Shown here in pieces: positions 26,363 to 35,535 of a DNA stretch of 64,000 bases. The notes under the pieces were generated by a model that ran no database searches, had not been told where the DNA came from, and was given only the letters and a program-made list of their open reading frames with translations. Position 1 is the stretch's first letter. Each line of letters begins with the position of its first letter. The position numbers and the translations under genes are program-made. This DNA is from Marvinbryantia formatexigens DSM 14469. GTDB lineage: Bacteria > Bacillota > Clostridia > Lachnospirales > Lachnospiraceae. The stretch spans positions 3,627,501 to 3,691,500 of the forward strand of contig NZ_CP102268.1 of NCBI RefSeq assembly GCF_025148285.1. The letters run 5' to 3'.

Positions 26363-29080
26363 ATGAGACGAAACGGAAAAAGAAGGATTGCCGCGATTCT
26401 GGCGGCAGCGGTTCTGGCGGCAGGCGTGGCCGGCTGCGGGAATACGCAGGATACAACGGATACACAACAGAATACAGTGGCTGCCGGTGCAGAGAGCGCC
26501 GGGGCAGATACGCAGGATGATGCAGAGAGTGCCGGAACGGATGCACAGGATGGCGCGGCGGATACTGCGGCGGACAAAAATCAGACAGCGCAGAGCGTGG
26601 CTGCGGAGGGCAGTACGGCGATGGGACGCTATATGGAGAGTGAGATTGCGCTTCCGGAGGAAATACGGGCTATCTATGACCAGCAGGAGCTGGAGGACGG
26701 TACGCTCCGCGTGCTTTCCGGAGGAGATACGACGGCGGTCTGGGAATCCGGGGATGGCGGCGCCTCCTGGGAGAAAAAGCTGGTGCTGAATGAACTGGAG
26801 GGGCTGGAAGATAAATTTATCTCTGCAGCAAAATTTTCGCCGGACGGAAGTATATGCTGCGCCTTTTATAAGCTTGATGCAGAGGAAACTGCACAGGGCG
26901 GCGTGGGGGCTGCCGGAGAAGATGCAGAAGCAGCAGGCGGGGATGCGGAAAGCTCCGCGGAGGCTGCCGGGGAAAATGCAGAAGCAGCAGGCGGGGATGC
27001 AGAAAGCTCCGCGGACGACGGCGTGGAAGCGGCAGTTCCGGGCGGCGTGGAGGCTGCCGGAGAAGAGGGCGCAGAGGCGGCAGACGGCGGCATGGATACA
27101 GCGGATGCGGCGGATGACGGCATAGCCGCGGGCGGCGATGCGGGCGCAGATATGCCGGACTGCATGGCGAAGATTCTGCCGGACGGTACGCTGAAAATGA
27201 TTCCCGTTAAGGCACCGTTTGTGGACAGCGGATTTGGCATTATGATTATGGAAATGTCTTATATGGAAACAGGAAAGATACTGGTGAACTGCGTTGGTCA
27301 GAACCAGCTGTATCTGCTGGACGATGAGAGCGGAGAGGTGCTTGCCACATATAATGAAGAGGATGAATATTGTTTTTATTTCAAGACTGGCGGCGGCAGG
27401 ATTTTCCTGTTTGGCACAGACGGCGTAACGGTTCTGGATTATGCCACCGGGGAGGAAAGCGCGGCGGATGACGCCATTAAAGAGACGCTGGAGGACAACA
27501 GCTCCAATCTGGAGATAACAAGCAGTATGACCTATCCAGTGATTATGTGCAGCGGAAGCAGGGAGGGCACGCTGTATTTTGCAAATGAAGATGGAATATA
27601 CCGCTACAGTGCGGGTGGATCCGTGGTGGAGCAGATTGCGGACGGAGAGCTGAATTCCCTTGGAAAGCCGAGCATTTCCCTGTGCAGCATGGCGGTTCTG
27701 AGCGACGGTTCCTTCCTGCTGTCTGTGCTGGACGAGACGGAGCCGAAGCTTCTGCACTTTGTGTATGATGAGAGTGTTCCGACGGTGCCGGATACGGAGC
27801 TGAAGGTGTATGCGCTGGAGGATAACGCGGAGGTGCAGCAGGCAATCTCCATGTTCCAGACGCAGAATCCCAAATACTATGTGAATCTGGAAATCGGCAT
27901 GTCGGGCGATGACGCGGTGACAGCCTCTGACGCGCTCCGCACCCTGAATACCGAGATCATGGCGGGCAACGGTCCGGATGTGCTGATTCTGGACGGAATG
28001 CCGATGGATTCCTATATCGAAAAGGGTGTGCTGAAAGATATCAGCGGCATTTACAATGAAATCCTGCAAAGCGATGGTCTGCAGGAAAATATTGCCGGAA
28101 CCTGGCAGCGGGACGGGGCTGTTTACGCGATTCCAAGCCGTTTCCGGGTGCCGGTGCTGATGGGAGATACGGACACCATCGCACAGATAGAAAATTTAGA
28201 AGACCTTGGAAGCGTGGCGGAGCAGCTTCGCGCAGAGGACGACGGAATCGAATCCATTGTGGAGGTTTTAAGCGCTTACTGGCTGCAGAAGGTCTTTTAC
28301 GGGGTCTATTCCCCGACGTTGCTGGCGGACGACGGCACGCTGGATACAGAGGCACTGACCGGTTATCTGACAGAGCTGAATACGCTGTTTCATCTGAATC
28401 ACTATACGGAGGAGGAAGTGGAGCACCGTATGGTGACGGAGAACGATGACCCGTATGATTTTTCGGATTATGTATCCGTGGAGGACTGGGCGGCGGAAAA
28501 GCTGAAGCTGCAGGTAATAAGCCTCTCCTCCGGCTATAATCTGGCGACGGTTACCAGCGTCTGCGCATCGATGGAAAATATGGATTACCGGCTGGCTCCG
28601 GTGGGGGATAAAAAAGTGTTCACCCCGGCAGTGATCGTGGGCGTATCCGCGAAGAGCAGCCAGACGGAGGGTGCGGAGGAATTTGTGAAATTCATGCTCT
28701 CGGAGGCGGCACAGTCCATCAACCAGGGCGGCGGCTTCCCGGTAAATAAAAAGGCGCTGGATACGGAGCTGTTTGCAGATAAGCTGGCAGATGGGCAGCT
28801 TTCGGAGGACGAGCGGAGTCTTGGAAGTTTCTATTCCACGACAATGGATGAAGAAACCGGCATTATATCAGAATTTTCGTTTGAAACTGTGGTGCCGGAG
28901 CAGGAGGTGGTCGACCGCTTTAAGGAGCTGGTTGACAGTCTGGATACGCCGTCCCTCACCGATGCGGTGATGGAGGAGCTGGTACAGGAGCAGGCGGGCA
29001 AGTGCATTACCGGAGAAGTGACCGTGGAGGAAGCAGTCAGCAGCATCAGCCAGAAAATGAATCTGTATCTGGCGGAGTAA
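26363..29080 (+). CDS. ABC transporter substrate-binding lipoprotein with N-terminal extension
   Basis: A 905-residue lipoprotein: signal peptide with lipobox VAGC, then a long extracellular N-terminal region (to about 485) with propeller-like strands such as DDGTLRVLSGGD and SGEVLATYNEED, broken by an Ala/Glu/Gly tract (about 173-262). From about 488 it matches family 1 solute-binding proteins (QQAISMFQTQNP, EIMAGNGPDVLILDG, SAKSSQTEGAEEFVKFML). Usual family length is about 430, so the N-terminal half is extra. GGAGGG precedes the ATG at 26363. It is first in an operon with two CUT1-type permeases; the ligand is presumably a carbohydrate. Confidence 0.88.
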   Translation: MRRNGKRRIAAILAAAVLAAGVAGCGNTQDTTDTQQNTVAAGAESAGADTQDDAESAGTDAQDGAADTAADKNQTAQSVAAEGSTAMGRYMESEIALPEEIRAIYDQQELEDGTLRVLSGGDTTAVWESGDGGASWEKKLVLNELEGLEDKFISAAKFSPDGSICCAFYKLDAEETAQGGVGAAGEDAEAAGGDAESSAEAAGENAEAAGGDAESSADDGVEAAVPGGVEAAGEEGAEAADGGMDTADAADDGIAAGGDAGADMPDCMAKILPDGTLKMIPVKAPFVDSGFGIMIMEMSYMETGKILVNCVGQNQLYLLDDESGEVLATYNEEDEYCFYFKTGGGRIFLFGTDGVTVLDYATGEESAADDAIKETLEDNSSNLEITSSMTYPVIMCSGSREGTLYFANEDGIYRYSAGGSVVEQIADGELNSLGKPSISLCSMAVLSDGSFLLSVLDETEPKLLHFVYDESVPTVPDTELKVYALEDNAEVQQAISMFQTQNPKYYVNLEIGMSGDDAVTASDALRTLNTEIMAGNGPDVLILDGMPMDSYIEKGVLKDISGIYNEILQSDGLQENIAGTWQRDGAVYAIPSRFRVPVLMGDTDTIAQIENLEDLGSVAEQLRAEDDGIESIVEVLSAYWLQKVFYGVYSPTLLADDGTLDTEALTGYLTELNTLFHLNHYTEEEVEHRMVTENDDPYDFSDYVSVEDWAAEKLKLQVISLSSGYNLATVTSVCASMENMDYRLAPVGDKKVFTPAVIVGVSAKSSQTEGAEEFVKFMLSEAAQSINQGGGFPVNKKALDTELFADKLADGQLSEDERSLGSFYSTTMDEETGIISEFSFETVVPEQEVVDRFKELVDSLDTPSLTDAVMEELVQEQAGKCITGEVTVEEAVSSISQKMNLYLAE
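26909..27016 (+). repeat. 54-bp tandem duplication in the lipoprotein gene
   Basis: Two copies (26909-26962, 26963-27016) with few mismatches, each encoding 18 residues rich in Ala, Glu and Gly. The period is in frame. Confidence 0.85.
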
Positions 29081-29084
29081 GGTG

Positions 29085-29975
29085 ATGCGCGCAAAGAAAG
29101 GCGCAGACACTGCAAAACGGCGGGGGCAGGGCAGGCATAAGACGCGCAGGCAGTGGGCGGGACTATTTTTCATCCTGCCCAGCCTGGCGGGAGTGTCGGC
29201 TTTTATCCTGCTGCCGTTTCTGGATGTGATACGCCGCTCGTTTACCGAGGTGATGACCGGGAAATTTGCCGGGCTGAAAAACTACCGGACAATTTTTTCA
29301 AACAGCGCTTTTTTGCAGGCGGCGGGAAACACACTGCGTTTTACGGCGGTCTGCATCCCGCTTCTGCTTATCTGCTCGCTTGCGGCGGCGGTGCTGCTTA
29401 AGCGGCAGAAACGCATTGGCAGATTCTTAAAGAGCATGTATCTGATGCCGATGGCGATTCCGGTGGCGTCGGTGGTGCTTTTGTGGAAGCTTCTGTTTGC
29501 GCAGGGCGGAATTTTAAACGGAATACTTTCCGCTTTCGGCGTGGCGGCGGTCGACTGGATGAACTCAGACTATGCGTTCGGGGTGCTGGTGTTCAGCTAT
29601 ATCTGGAAAAATCTCGGCTATGACGTGATCCTCTGGCTGGCGGGGCTTTCGGGAATCCCGGAGAGCATTTACGAGGCGGCGCGGGTGGACGGCGCCGGGG
29701 AGTGGCGCTGCTTTGTCAGCATTACCATGCCGAACCTGCTGCCGTCGCTCTATACCATCGCCGTGTTATCTTTCCTGAACTCCTTTAAGGTATTCCGGGA
29801 GGCGTATCTGGTGGCGGGCGATTATCCGCATGGGAGTATTTACATGATGCAGCATTTATTTAACAACTGGTTCCGGGAGCTGTCCATCGATAAAATGTCC
29901 GCGGGCGCGGTGGTCAATGCCGCGGTGATTCTGCTGCTGGTGCTTCTTCTGCAGCGCGCGTGGGAAAGGGAGTGA
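29085..29975 (+). CDS. CUT1-type ABC transporter permease (MalF/UgpA-like)
   Basis: A 296-residue permease with about six membrane segments. The EAA loop YEAARVDGAGEWRCFVSITMPNL contacts the ATPase. It begins with a basic cytoplasmic tail, then LFFILPSLAGVSAFILLPF. ATG at 29085 is seven bases after GGAG, and only 4 nt follow the stop of the lipoprotein gene. It pairs with the next permease. No ATPase gene is in the operon, as is common where one MsmK-like ATPase serves many importers. Confidence 0.92.
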   Translation: MRAKKGADTAKRRGQGRHKTRRQWAGLFFILPSLAGVSAFILLPFLDVIRRSFTEVMTGKFAGLKNYRTIFSNSAFLQAAGNTLRFTAVCIPLLLICSLAAAVLLKRQKRIGRFLKSMYLMPMAIPVASVVLLWKLLFAQGGILNGILSAFGVAAVDWMNSDYAFGVLVFSYIWKNLGYDVILWLAGLSGIPESIYEAARVDGAGEWRCFVSITMPNLLPSLYTIAVLSFLNSFKVFREAYLVAGDYPHGSIYMMQHLFNNWFRELSIDKMSAGAVVNAAVILLLVLLLQRAWERE

Positions 29976-29982
29976 GAAGCGG

Positions 29983-30822
29983 ATGAAAAATAAAATGATT
30001 CTGCTGCCGCTCATCCTGCTGGCGGTCATCTGCTGCTATCCGGTGTTTTTTCTGCTGACGGGGGCGCTGATGGACAGTGCGGAGCTGAAAGAGCGGCTGG
30101 GTCCGGTCCTGGGGAGCAGCGGGGGATTTGTGTCCTGGACGCTGCTGCCGCAGTATCCGACGATGCAGAATTACGTGGAGCTTCTGCTGGATACGCCGGA
30201 ATTTTTTGTGATGTTCTGGAATTCGGTGAAGCTGACGGCGGGCGTGCTGGCAGGGCAGCTTCTGGTCGGCGTTCCGGCGGCGTGGGGCTTTGCAAGATTT
30301 GAATTTCCGCTCAGAAGATGGCTGTATATGCTGTACGTGATTCTGATGATGATGCCGTTCCAGGTGCGGATGCTCTCGGATTATCTGGTGCTGGATTCGC
30401 TGAACCTTCTGGATACGCATCTGGGAATCATTCTGCCGGCGGTGTTTTCCACCTTTCCGGTATTTATCATGTACCGCTTTTTCCGGAGCATCCCGGAGGC
30501 GGTCATCGAGTCAGCGAAGCTGGACGGGGCGGGCAGTCTGCAGATATTTGTATATATCGGGCTGCCGCTGGGCGCGGGCGGAATTGTATCCGCTCTGGTG
30601 CTGAATTTTCTGGAATACTGGAATCTGATTGAGCAGCCGCTGACATTTCTGAAGGATAAGACGCTGTGGCCGCTGTCGCTGTTTTTGCCGAATATCGGAC
30701 TGGAGCAGGCGGGAATTGCGTTTACAAGCTCGGTCGTTACGCTGATTCCGTCGGTATTTGTTTTTCTGCTCGGACAGGATTATCTGGAGCAGGGAATCGC
30801 GGCGGCAGCGGTGAAGGAATAG
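29983..30822 (+). CDS. CUT1-type ABC transporter permease (MalG/UgpE-like)
   Basis: A 279-residue permease with about six membrane segments and the EAA loop ESAKLDGAGSLQIFVYIGLPLG. It has a periplasm-side loop of about 60 residues after the first helix. ATG at 29983 lies 7 nt after the previous stop. With the upstream permease it forms the channel of the importer. Confidence 0.92.
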   Translation: MKNKMILLPLILLAVICCYPVFFLLTGALMDSAELKERLGPVLGSSGGFVSWTLLPQYPTMQNYVELLLDTPEFFVMFWNSVKLTAGVLAGQLLVGVPAAWGFARFEFPLRRWLYMLYVILMMMPFQVRMLSDYLVLDSLNLLDTHLGIILPAVFSTFPVFIMYRFFRSIPEAVIESAKLDGAGSLQIFVYIGLPLGAGGIVSALVLNFLEYWNLIEQPLTFLKDKTLWPLSLFLPNIGLEQAGIAFTSSVVTLIPSVFVFLLGQDYLEQGIAAAAVKE

Positions 30823-30833
30823 AGGAGGGCAAC

Positions 30834-32975
30834 ATGAAAAAAAGAGTAATCGGGGCGTTTGCCGGATTTCTGGCTGTCATGCTGGTATTTACATTTTTAT
30901 CAAGGGCGGCGGACAGTCTGAGTGTCGCCAGAGTGACCGTGCAGAAAGCGGAGCGCGGAAAAATCAACCATACGGTAACGGGCACCGGCAAGGTGACGCA
31001 GAACCGGGAACAGGCGGTCTCTACGCTGGCAGGGCAGACGGTAAAGAGCATTTACGTGGAAGAGGGACAGCAGGTGAAAAAGGGAGATGTGCTGTTCGAG
31101 ATAGACCTGGTAAGCCTGAAGGAGCAGATTCTGGAGCAGAAGCAGGAAATGAAAAAGGCGGACCTGCAGTCGCAGGATGCGGCGAGCAGCCGGGCGGCGC
31201 AGGCTCAGAAGAACGCCATCAGCCAGAGCAGGGCGGCGGAGGATTACAGTGTGGCGGCGTCTAAGGGAAATACCGCCGTTTCGCGCGCCGCGGCGGAGCT
31301 GAAAAAGGCGAAGCAGAAGCTGGAGACGCTGAAGCAGAGCGACGATGGCCAGACGGGCGTCGATACGGTGGAGGAAATTCTGAAGCAGACCTGCGAGGAT
31401 AAGCAGGAGGAATACGAGGAAGCGGTAGCCTATAAAGAAGAGCTGGAGGACGCCATCGACGAGACGGTAAAGAAGGCTCTGGCGGACCTGGCGGCGGGAA
31501 CGAAGACGGCGGCGCGGATGACGGCGGAGACGGAAATCCACTTTTCCGGGGAGACAGGGCAGGCGGACGGCAAAAGTTTCGATGCTGCCGGAGCGCTGCA
31601 CGCAGCGGAGACGGAAGATGCTTCTGTATTGTCCGCCTCAGAGTCGAAAGCTGCGCTGGCGTCGTCCATAGCGGAGACGGAAGCTCCGGCAGTTCTGTCT
31701 GCACAGGAGCCGGATAACGGAAATACGGCTGATTCCGGAAACGGACAGACGGAGGGCGTTGGTCAGATGGAAGCTTTTACAGGCGGACAGACGGGCGATG
31801 CTGCAGGTGGACAGACGGACGATGCTGCAGGTGGACAGACAGATATCTACGGCGATGGGCAGCAGGATACGGCGGATACTATGCAGCCGGTTACGCCGGA
31901 TACCACACAGCCGGTTACGCCGGATGCCGGAATGTCATCCGCACCCGGCGCAGATGATGAAGACGGTGAGCAGATTATCGACGGGGAGACGGAAGGCGCA
32001 ACAGAGGACCCCTGGCTGCTGGAGCAGCGCATCCGCCAGGAAAACCAGTATCTTCTGGATGCGGCGCAGGTGCAGATTGATATAAAGGAGCAGGAAAAAG
32101 CGGAGGCTGATGCGGCGCTCGCTTCTTATCAGCAGGAAAAAGCGGCAGGCACGCAGACCAGTGCGGAGGAGATGAAGGCACAGCTTGAGGAGGAAATCGA
32201 GGCGAAGCAGCAGGCGTATGAGGACGCGGTCACTTCGGCAAACGATAGCCTGCGCAGTGCGGGGAGGGCAATCGAGGATGCAAGTGCGCCGCAGGGGAGT
32301 GACAGCACCGGGGAGATTGACGCCATCACCCGTGAGCAGGAGGAGCTGAAGCTGGAAAAGCTGGAGACACTTCTGGAGGCGGAGGGAAAGGTGACGGCGC
32401 CGATTGACGCGACCGTCACAAAGATTAATCTGATGACCGGGGAAAAAACACCGGACGGCACGGCGATGCTTCTTTCTGACACGGAAGCCGGCAATAAGCT
32501 GGTGGTGCAGGTGGATGAGAGCCAGGAAAAATATATTGCCAAAGGGGACGACGCCCAGGTGAAGGCGAACAATAAAAACGGCGATACGCTGGAGAATCTG
32601 ACGGTGGATTCTGTGCGCACCAACGAGGAGGATGCAGACCTTCTGGATGTGACGGTGCAGCTTCCGCAGGATTCGCTGGAGGCGGGCACATCGGCAACGC
32701 TGGAATCGACGCGCATTTCGGAGACGTATGACTGCTGTGTGCCGATACAGGCGCTTTACGAGGACAATGGCAGATACTATGTTTATGTGCTCTCGGAGAG
32801 CAGCACGGTGCTTGGGACAGAGCTGACGGTCACCCGTCTGGATGTGAATGTGCTGGATAAAAATGAGACGAATGCGGCGCTGCAGCCGGGAACGCTCGCG
32901 TCGGACCAGCAGGTAATCGTATCGTCGGATAAGTCGATTTCTGCGGGAAGCCGCGTGCGGCTGGTTGAGGAGTGA
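30834..32975 (+). CDS. HlyD/RND-type efflux adaptor protein with long low-complexity insert
   Basis: A 714-residue membrane-anchored adaptor. One N-terminal helix (about 7-24), then the barrel-sandwich start VTGTGKVTQNREQAVSTLAGQTVKSI and GQQVKKGDVLFEID, a long coiled-coil hairpin, and C-terminal GKVTAPIDATVTKINL with beta-barrel domains. Between the hairpin arms (about 236-395) lies a low-complexity insert with GQTxDAAG and TPDTTQPV repeats. Such adaptors join a MacB-type or other exporter; in monoderms they work outside the membrane. GAGGAG precedes ATG at 30834. It follows the importer permeases by 11 nt, an odd pairing. Confidence 0.85.
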   Translation: MKKRVIGAFAGFLAVMLVFTFLSRAADSLSVARVTVQKAERGKINHTVTGTGKVTQNREQAVSTLAGQTVKSIYVEEGQQVKKGDVLFEIDLVSLKEQILEQKQEMKKADLQSQDAASSRAAQAQKNAISQSRAAEDYSVAASKGNTAVSRAAAELKKAKQKLETLKQSDDGQTGVDTVEEILKQTCEDKQEEYEEAVAYKEELEDAIDETVKKALADLAAGTKTAARMTAETEIHFSGETGQADGKSFDAAGALHAAETEDASVLSASESKAALASSIAETEAPAVLSAQEPDNGNTADSGNGQTEGVGQMEAFTGGQTGDAAGGQTDDAAGGQTDIYGDGQQDTADTMQPVTPDTTQPVTPDAGMSSAPGADDEDGEQIIDGETEGATEDPWLLEQRIRQENQYLLDAAQVQIDIKEQEKAEADAALASYQQEKAAGTQTSAEEMKAQLEEEIEAKQQAYEDAVTSANDSLRSAGRAIEDASAPQGSDSTGEIDAITREQEELKLEKLETLLEAEGKVTAPIDATVTKINLMTGEKTPDGTAMLLSDTEAGNKLVVQVDESQEKYIAKGDDAQVKANNKNGDTLENLTVDSVRTNEEDADLLDVTVQLPQDSLEAGTSATLESTRISETYDCCVPIQALYEDNGRYYVYVLSESSTVLGTELTVTRLDVNVLDKNETNAALQPGTLASDQQVIVSSDKSISAGSRVRLVEE

Positions 32976-32976
32976 T

Positions 32977-33966
32977 ATGAAAAAGTATGTAAGAGGAGCC
33001 CTCCGGGCAGTCTGTCTGCTTGCCGTACTGTTTTTGTATGTGTCCGCGCAGCAGCAGGCGGAAAAGCTGGCGGCGTGCAATCGGACGGCGCTGATTCTGA
33101 TGGAGCGCAGCCCGCTGACGGGCAGCCGCGTGGAGGAAATGCAGAAGGCGGAGGAAGAGCAGGAGCAGCCGCGTGAATTTACCGCCTGGAGCCAGAAAAA
33201 CGGGGTGGAGATAAAAAATGAAAACCTTGCGCGCTCGCATACGGTGGCGGCGGTGGCGGTCTGCGGACGCTCGGATCTGGTTCTTGAAGGGACGGCGCGG
33301 CTGGACGGGGACGACCGGGAGGGCTGTCTGATCGATGAAAACACGGCGGAAAAGCTTTTCGGAAATACGAATGTAACCGGGCTGCCGGTGGAGATTGCGG
33401 GGGAGGAGAAGATTATCCGCGGCATTTTGTATGATGCGGAGGATACGGTGCTGTACGAAGCCGACAAAGAAGAGGAATTTCCTTATCTGACGGTGACGAC
33501 AGACGGCAGCACATCTTATGAAAAGCTGCGGCAGGACTTTATGGCCCGTCACGCGCTGGAGGGAAGCTTTGTCCGCATGGACACGCTAGGAAGAATCCTG
33601 GGGCTGCTCGTTCTGCTGATCCCGCTGATCGTCGTCTGCCGCGCGGGAGGGCACTGCCTGCGGCAGGCGTGGGAATACCGACGGGAATGGGCGGGAGCGC
33701 TCCTGCTTGCGGCTGCGGTCCTCTGTATGGTGTGCTTTTGTGTGCTGGCGGTCGGGCAGATTCAGATTCCGGCGGACATGATTCCCACCAAATGGTCAGA
33801 TTCTGGCTTCTGGTCTGATTTCGTGGAAAAAGAACGCCAGTCTCTGCTGCTTCTTCTGCTCACCGAAAAGCAGAAGCCGCTGCAGAGCTTCGTCGAGGGC
33901 TTCTATCTGGGGGCAGGGGAAAGCCTTACAGCGGTAATACTGGCGCTGAAAATCAAAATACTGTAG
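32977..33966 (+). CDS. MacB-core-like membrane protein (partial permease architecture)
   Basis: A 329-residue protein with one N-terminal helix (about 8-25), an extracellular domain of about 170 residues containing GCLIDENTAEKLFGNTNVTG and IIRGILYD, which resemble the MacB periplasmic core, then two hydrophobic segments (about 208-222 and 238-258) and a C-terminal tail. A full FtsX/MacB permease has four helices, so this is a reduced form. Function is inferred from its place next to the HlyD-type adaptor: together they could form part of an exporter. No ATPase is encoded nearby. GAGGAG precedes the ATG. Confidence 0.65.
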   Translation: MKKYVRGALRAVCLLAVLFLYVSAQQQAEKLAACNRTALILMERSPLTGSRVEEMQKAEEEQEQPREFTAWSQKNGVEIKNENLARSHTVAAVAVCGRSDLVLEGTARLDGDDREGCLIDENTAEKLFGNTNVTGLPVEIAGEEKIIRGILYDAEDTVLYEADKEEEFPYLTVTTDGSTSYEKLRQDFMARHALEGSFVRMDTLGRILGLLVLLIPLIVVCRAGGHCLRQAWEYRREWAGALLLAAAVLCMVCFCVLAVGQIQIPADMIPTKWSDSGFWSDFVEKERQSLLLLLLTEKQKPLQSFVEGFYLGAGESLTAVILALKIKIL

Positions 33967-33984
33967 CACCGGAACGGGGTTTCG

Positions 33985-33993
33985 TGTTATATT
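33985..33993 (+). promoter_or_regulatory. extended -10 promoter candidate with start site at the ATG
   Basis: TGT-TATATT ends 7 nt before the ATG at 34000. There is no -35 box and no ribosome-binding site between, which suggests a leaderless transcript. Confidence 0.4.
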
Positions 33994-33999
33994 GGATAC

Positions 34000-34497
34000 A
34001 TGAAAAATATTTATTTAATAGGCGGAACGATGGGCGTGGGAAAAACCGCCACCTGCCGGATTTTAAAAGAGAAGCTCCCGGACTGTGTTTTTCTTGACGG
34101 GGACTGGTGCTGGGACATGCATCCTTTCCGGGTGACGCCGGAAACCAGAAAAATGGTAATGGAGAATATCTGTTTTCTGCTGAATCAGTTTCTCTGTTGC
34201 AGTGCATATAAAAATATCATATTCTGCTGGGTGATGCATGAACAGGCAATCATTGACGGGATTCTGGGAAAAATTGAAACCGGGGATTGCCGGATACATA
34301 CTATTTCGCTGGTGTGTGATGAGGAGGAACTAAGAAGGCGTCTGCGGAAGGATGTGGACGCCGGTATCCGGTCGGCGGATGTGATACAAAGAAGTATTGC
34401 AAGGCTTGAACTCTATGAAAAGCTGGATACCGAAAAGGTGGATGTTTCCAATATCACTGCAGAGCAGGCGGCGGAAAGGCTACTGCGGATAAAATAG
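34000..34497 (+). CDS. P-loop nucleotide kinase-like protein
   Basis: A 165-residue P-loop protein. Walker A GGTMGVGKT at residues 8-16, an acidic DGDW motif near 33-36 that could bind substrate, and a lid-like arginine run EELRRRLRKD. It resembles small AAA/kinase-like proteins of the gluconate/shikimate kinase type fold; the substrate is not evident. No Shine-Dalgarno sequence is present before the ATG, and a -10 element lies seven bases upstream. The AraC regulator follows in the same direction. Confidence 0.75.
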   Translation: MKNIYLIGGTMGVGKTATCRILKEKLPDCVFLDGDWCWDMHPFRVTPETRKMVMENICFLLNQFLCCSAYKNIIFCWVMHEQAIIDGILGKIETGDCRIHTISLVCDEEELRRRLRKDVDAGIRSADVIQRSIARLELYEKLDTEKVDVSNITAEQAAERLLRIK

Positions 34498-34529
34498 AAA
34501 AATGATGGGATGGGCGTGGTGGAAAACAG

Positions 34530-35429
34530 ATGGAAACAGCTATCCGGACAATGCAAAAGGATATCAGAAAGCTATCTCTGAAAGAAGGGGAAAATCAGAC
34601 CGGGATACCCGGTGTGACGGTGTATTGTTTTGAAGAAGAAAAAATCCGGATGCCTTCTGTTGATAATCCATATTTGTATATCGTGCTCGACGGAATGCTC
34701 CGGCTGCATACGCCGTCCGGGATTATGGATTACATGGCGGGGCAGTATTCGGTATCCAGAATCGATACGCCGCTCATGGGAACAGTTTTAAAGTTTTCAG
34801 AGCAGCGGGATTTTCTGGCGATGTCTGTGGAATTTACCGTAAATGACGTCATAACAACTGTTTTGGGGCTGGATAATGATTTGACAGAAAAGATTATGAA
34901 GGAGCAGTTGGACCGGAACCGGATGGCGTTGTCGGATGAGGCGGTAATAGAGTCGGTTGATAAATTGTTTTCCGGAATTTACAGAGCGGTTCCGTCGGAA
35001 TTTATGAGAAAAAATATTCTGCGGGAAATGATTTATGCTGTACTTTGCGGCTCCTGCGGCAGGCAATTTATACAAAGCGTCGTAAATACCCGCCCGGCGG
35101 AGGAAATATACGAAGCTAACAGTTGGATCAAAGAGAACTTCCGGGATTCTTTTACAGTGGAAAGCCTGGCGGAGCAAAGGAATATGAGCGTATCTTTATT
35201 TCATCAGAAATTCAGAAGCGCCGTAGGAATGGGACCGCTGCAGTGTCAGAAGCGGCTGCGCCTCACGGAGGCGAGAAGGCTGATGCTGGATGAACGGAAA
35301 AACGTAACGGAGGCGTCTGTTGAGGTCGGCTATGAGAGCGTATCGCAGTTTATCCGGGATTACCGGAAAATGTTTGGCTCCGCTCCCAAAGAGGATATTC
35401 TGAATATGAAAAAGCATCTGGAGAAATGA
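34530..35429 (+). CDS. AraC-family transcriptional regulator
   Basis: A 299-residue regulator. The N-terminal domain resembles the AraC_N type (cupin-like, with VYCFEEEKIRMPS and YIVLDGMLRLHTP). The C-terminal pair of helix-turn-helix motifs lies at about 195-290: WIKENFRDSFTVESLAEQ, then MSVSLFHQKFRSAVG and VTEASVEVGYESVSQFIRDYRK. It may regulate the adjoining DUF336 gene or the kinase; no ligand can be named. Confidence 0.93.
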   Translation: METAIRTMQKDIRKLSLKEGENQTGIPGVTVYCFEEEKIRMPSVDNPYLYIVLDGMLRLHTPSGIMDYMAGQYSVSRIDTPLMGTVLKFSEQRDFLAMSVEFTVNDVITTVLGLDNDLTEKIMKEQLDRNRMALSDEAVIESVDKLFSGIYRAVPSEFMRKNILREMIYAVLCGSCGRQFIQSVVNTRPAEEIYEANSWIKENFRDSFTVESLAEQRNMSVSLFHQKFRSAVGMGPLQCQKRLRLTEARRLMLDERKNVTEASVEVGYESVSQFIRDYRKMFGSAPKEDILNMKKHLEK

Positions 35430-35535
35430 GCAATTTTTTTGCAGAAACAGGCAAGCGCGGCGGGATGTTCTCCTGTTATACTGTTTTTGATGCAAAAATG
35501 TGTTTGCATTGAAAATGGATATGGAGGTTTTTCAG

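Noticed and set aside
26288-28069. 593-residue minus-strand frame
   Set aside because: It is the shadow of the ABC lipoprotein gene; its composition (Cys, His, Arg, Ile rich) is typical of antisense to GC-rich Ala/Asp/Glu codons.
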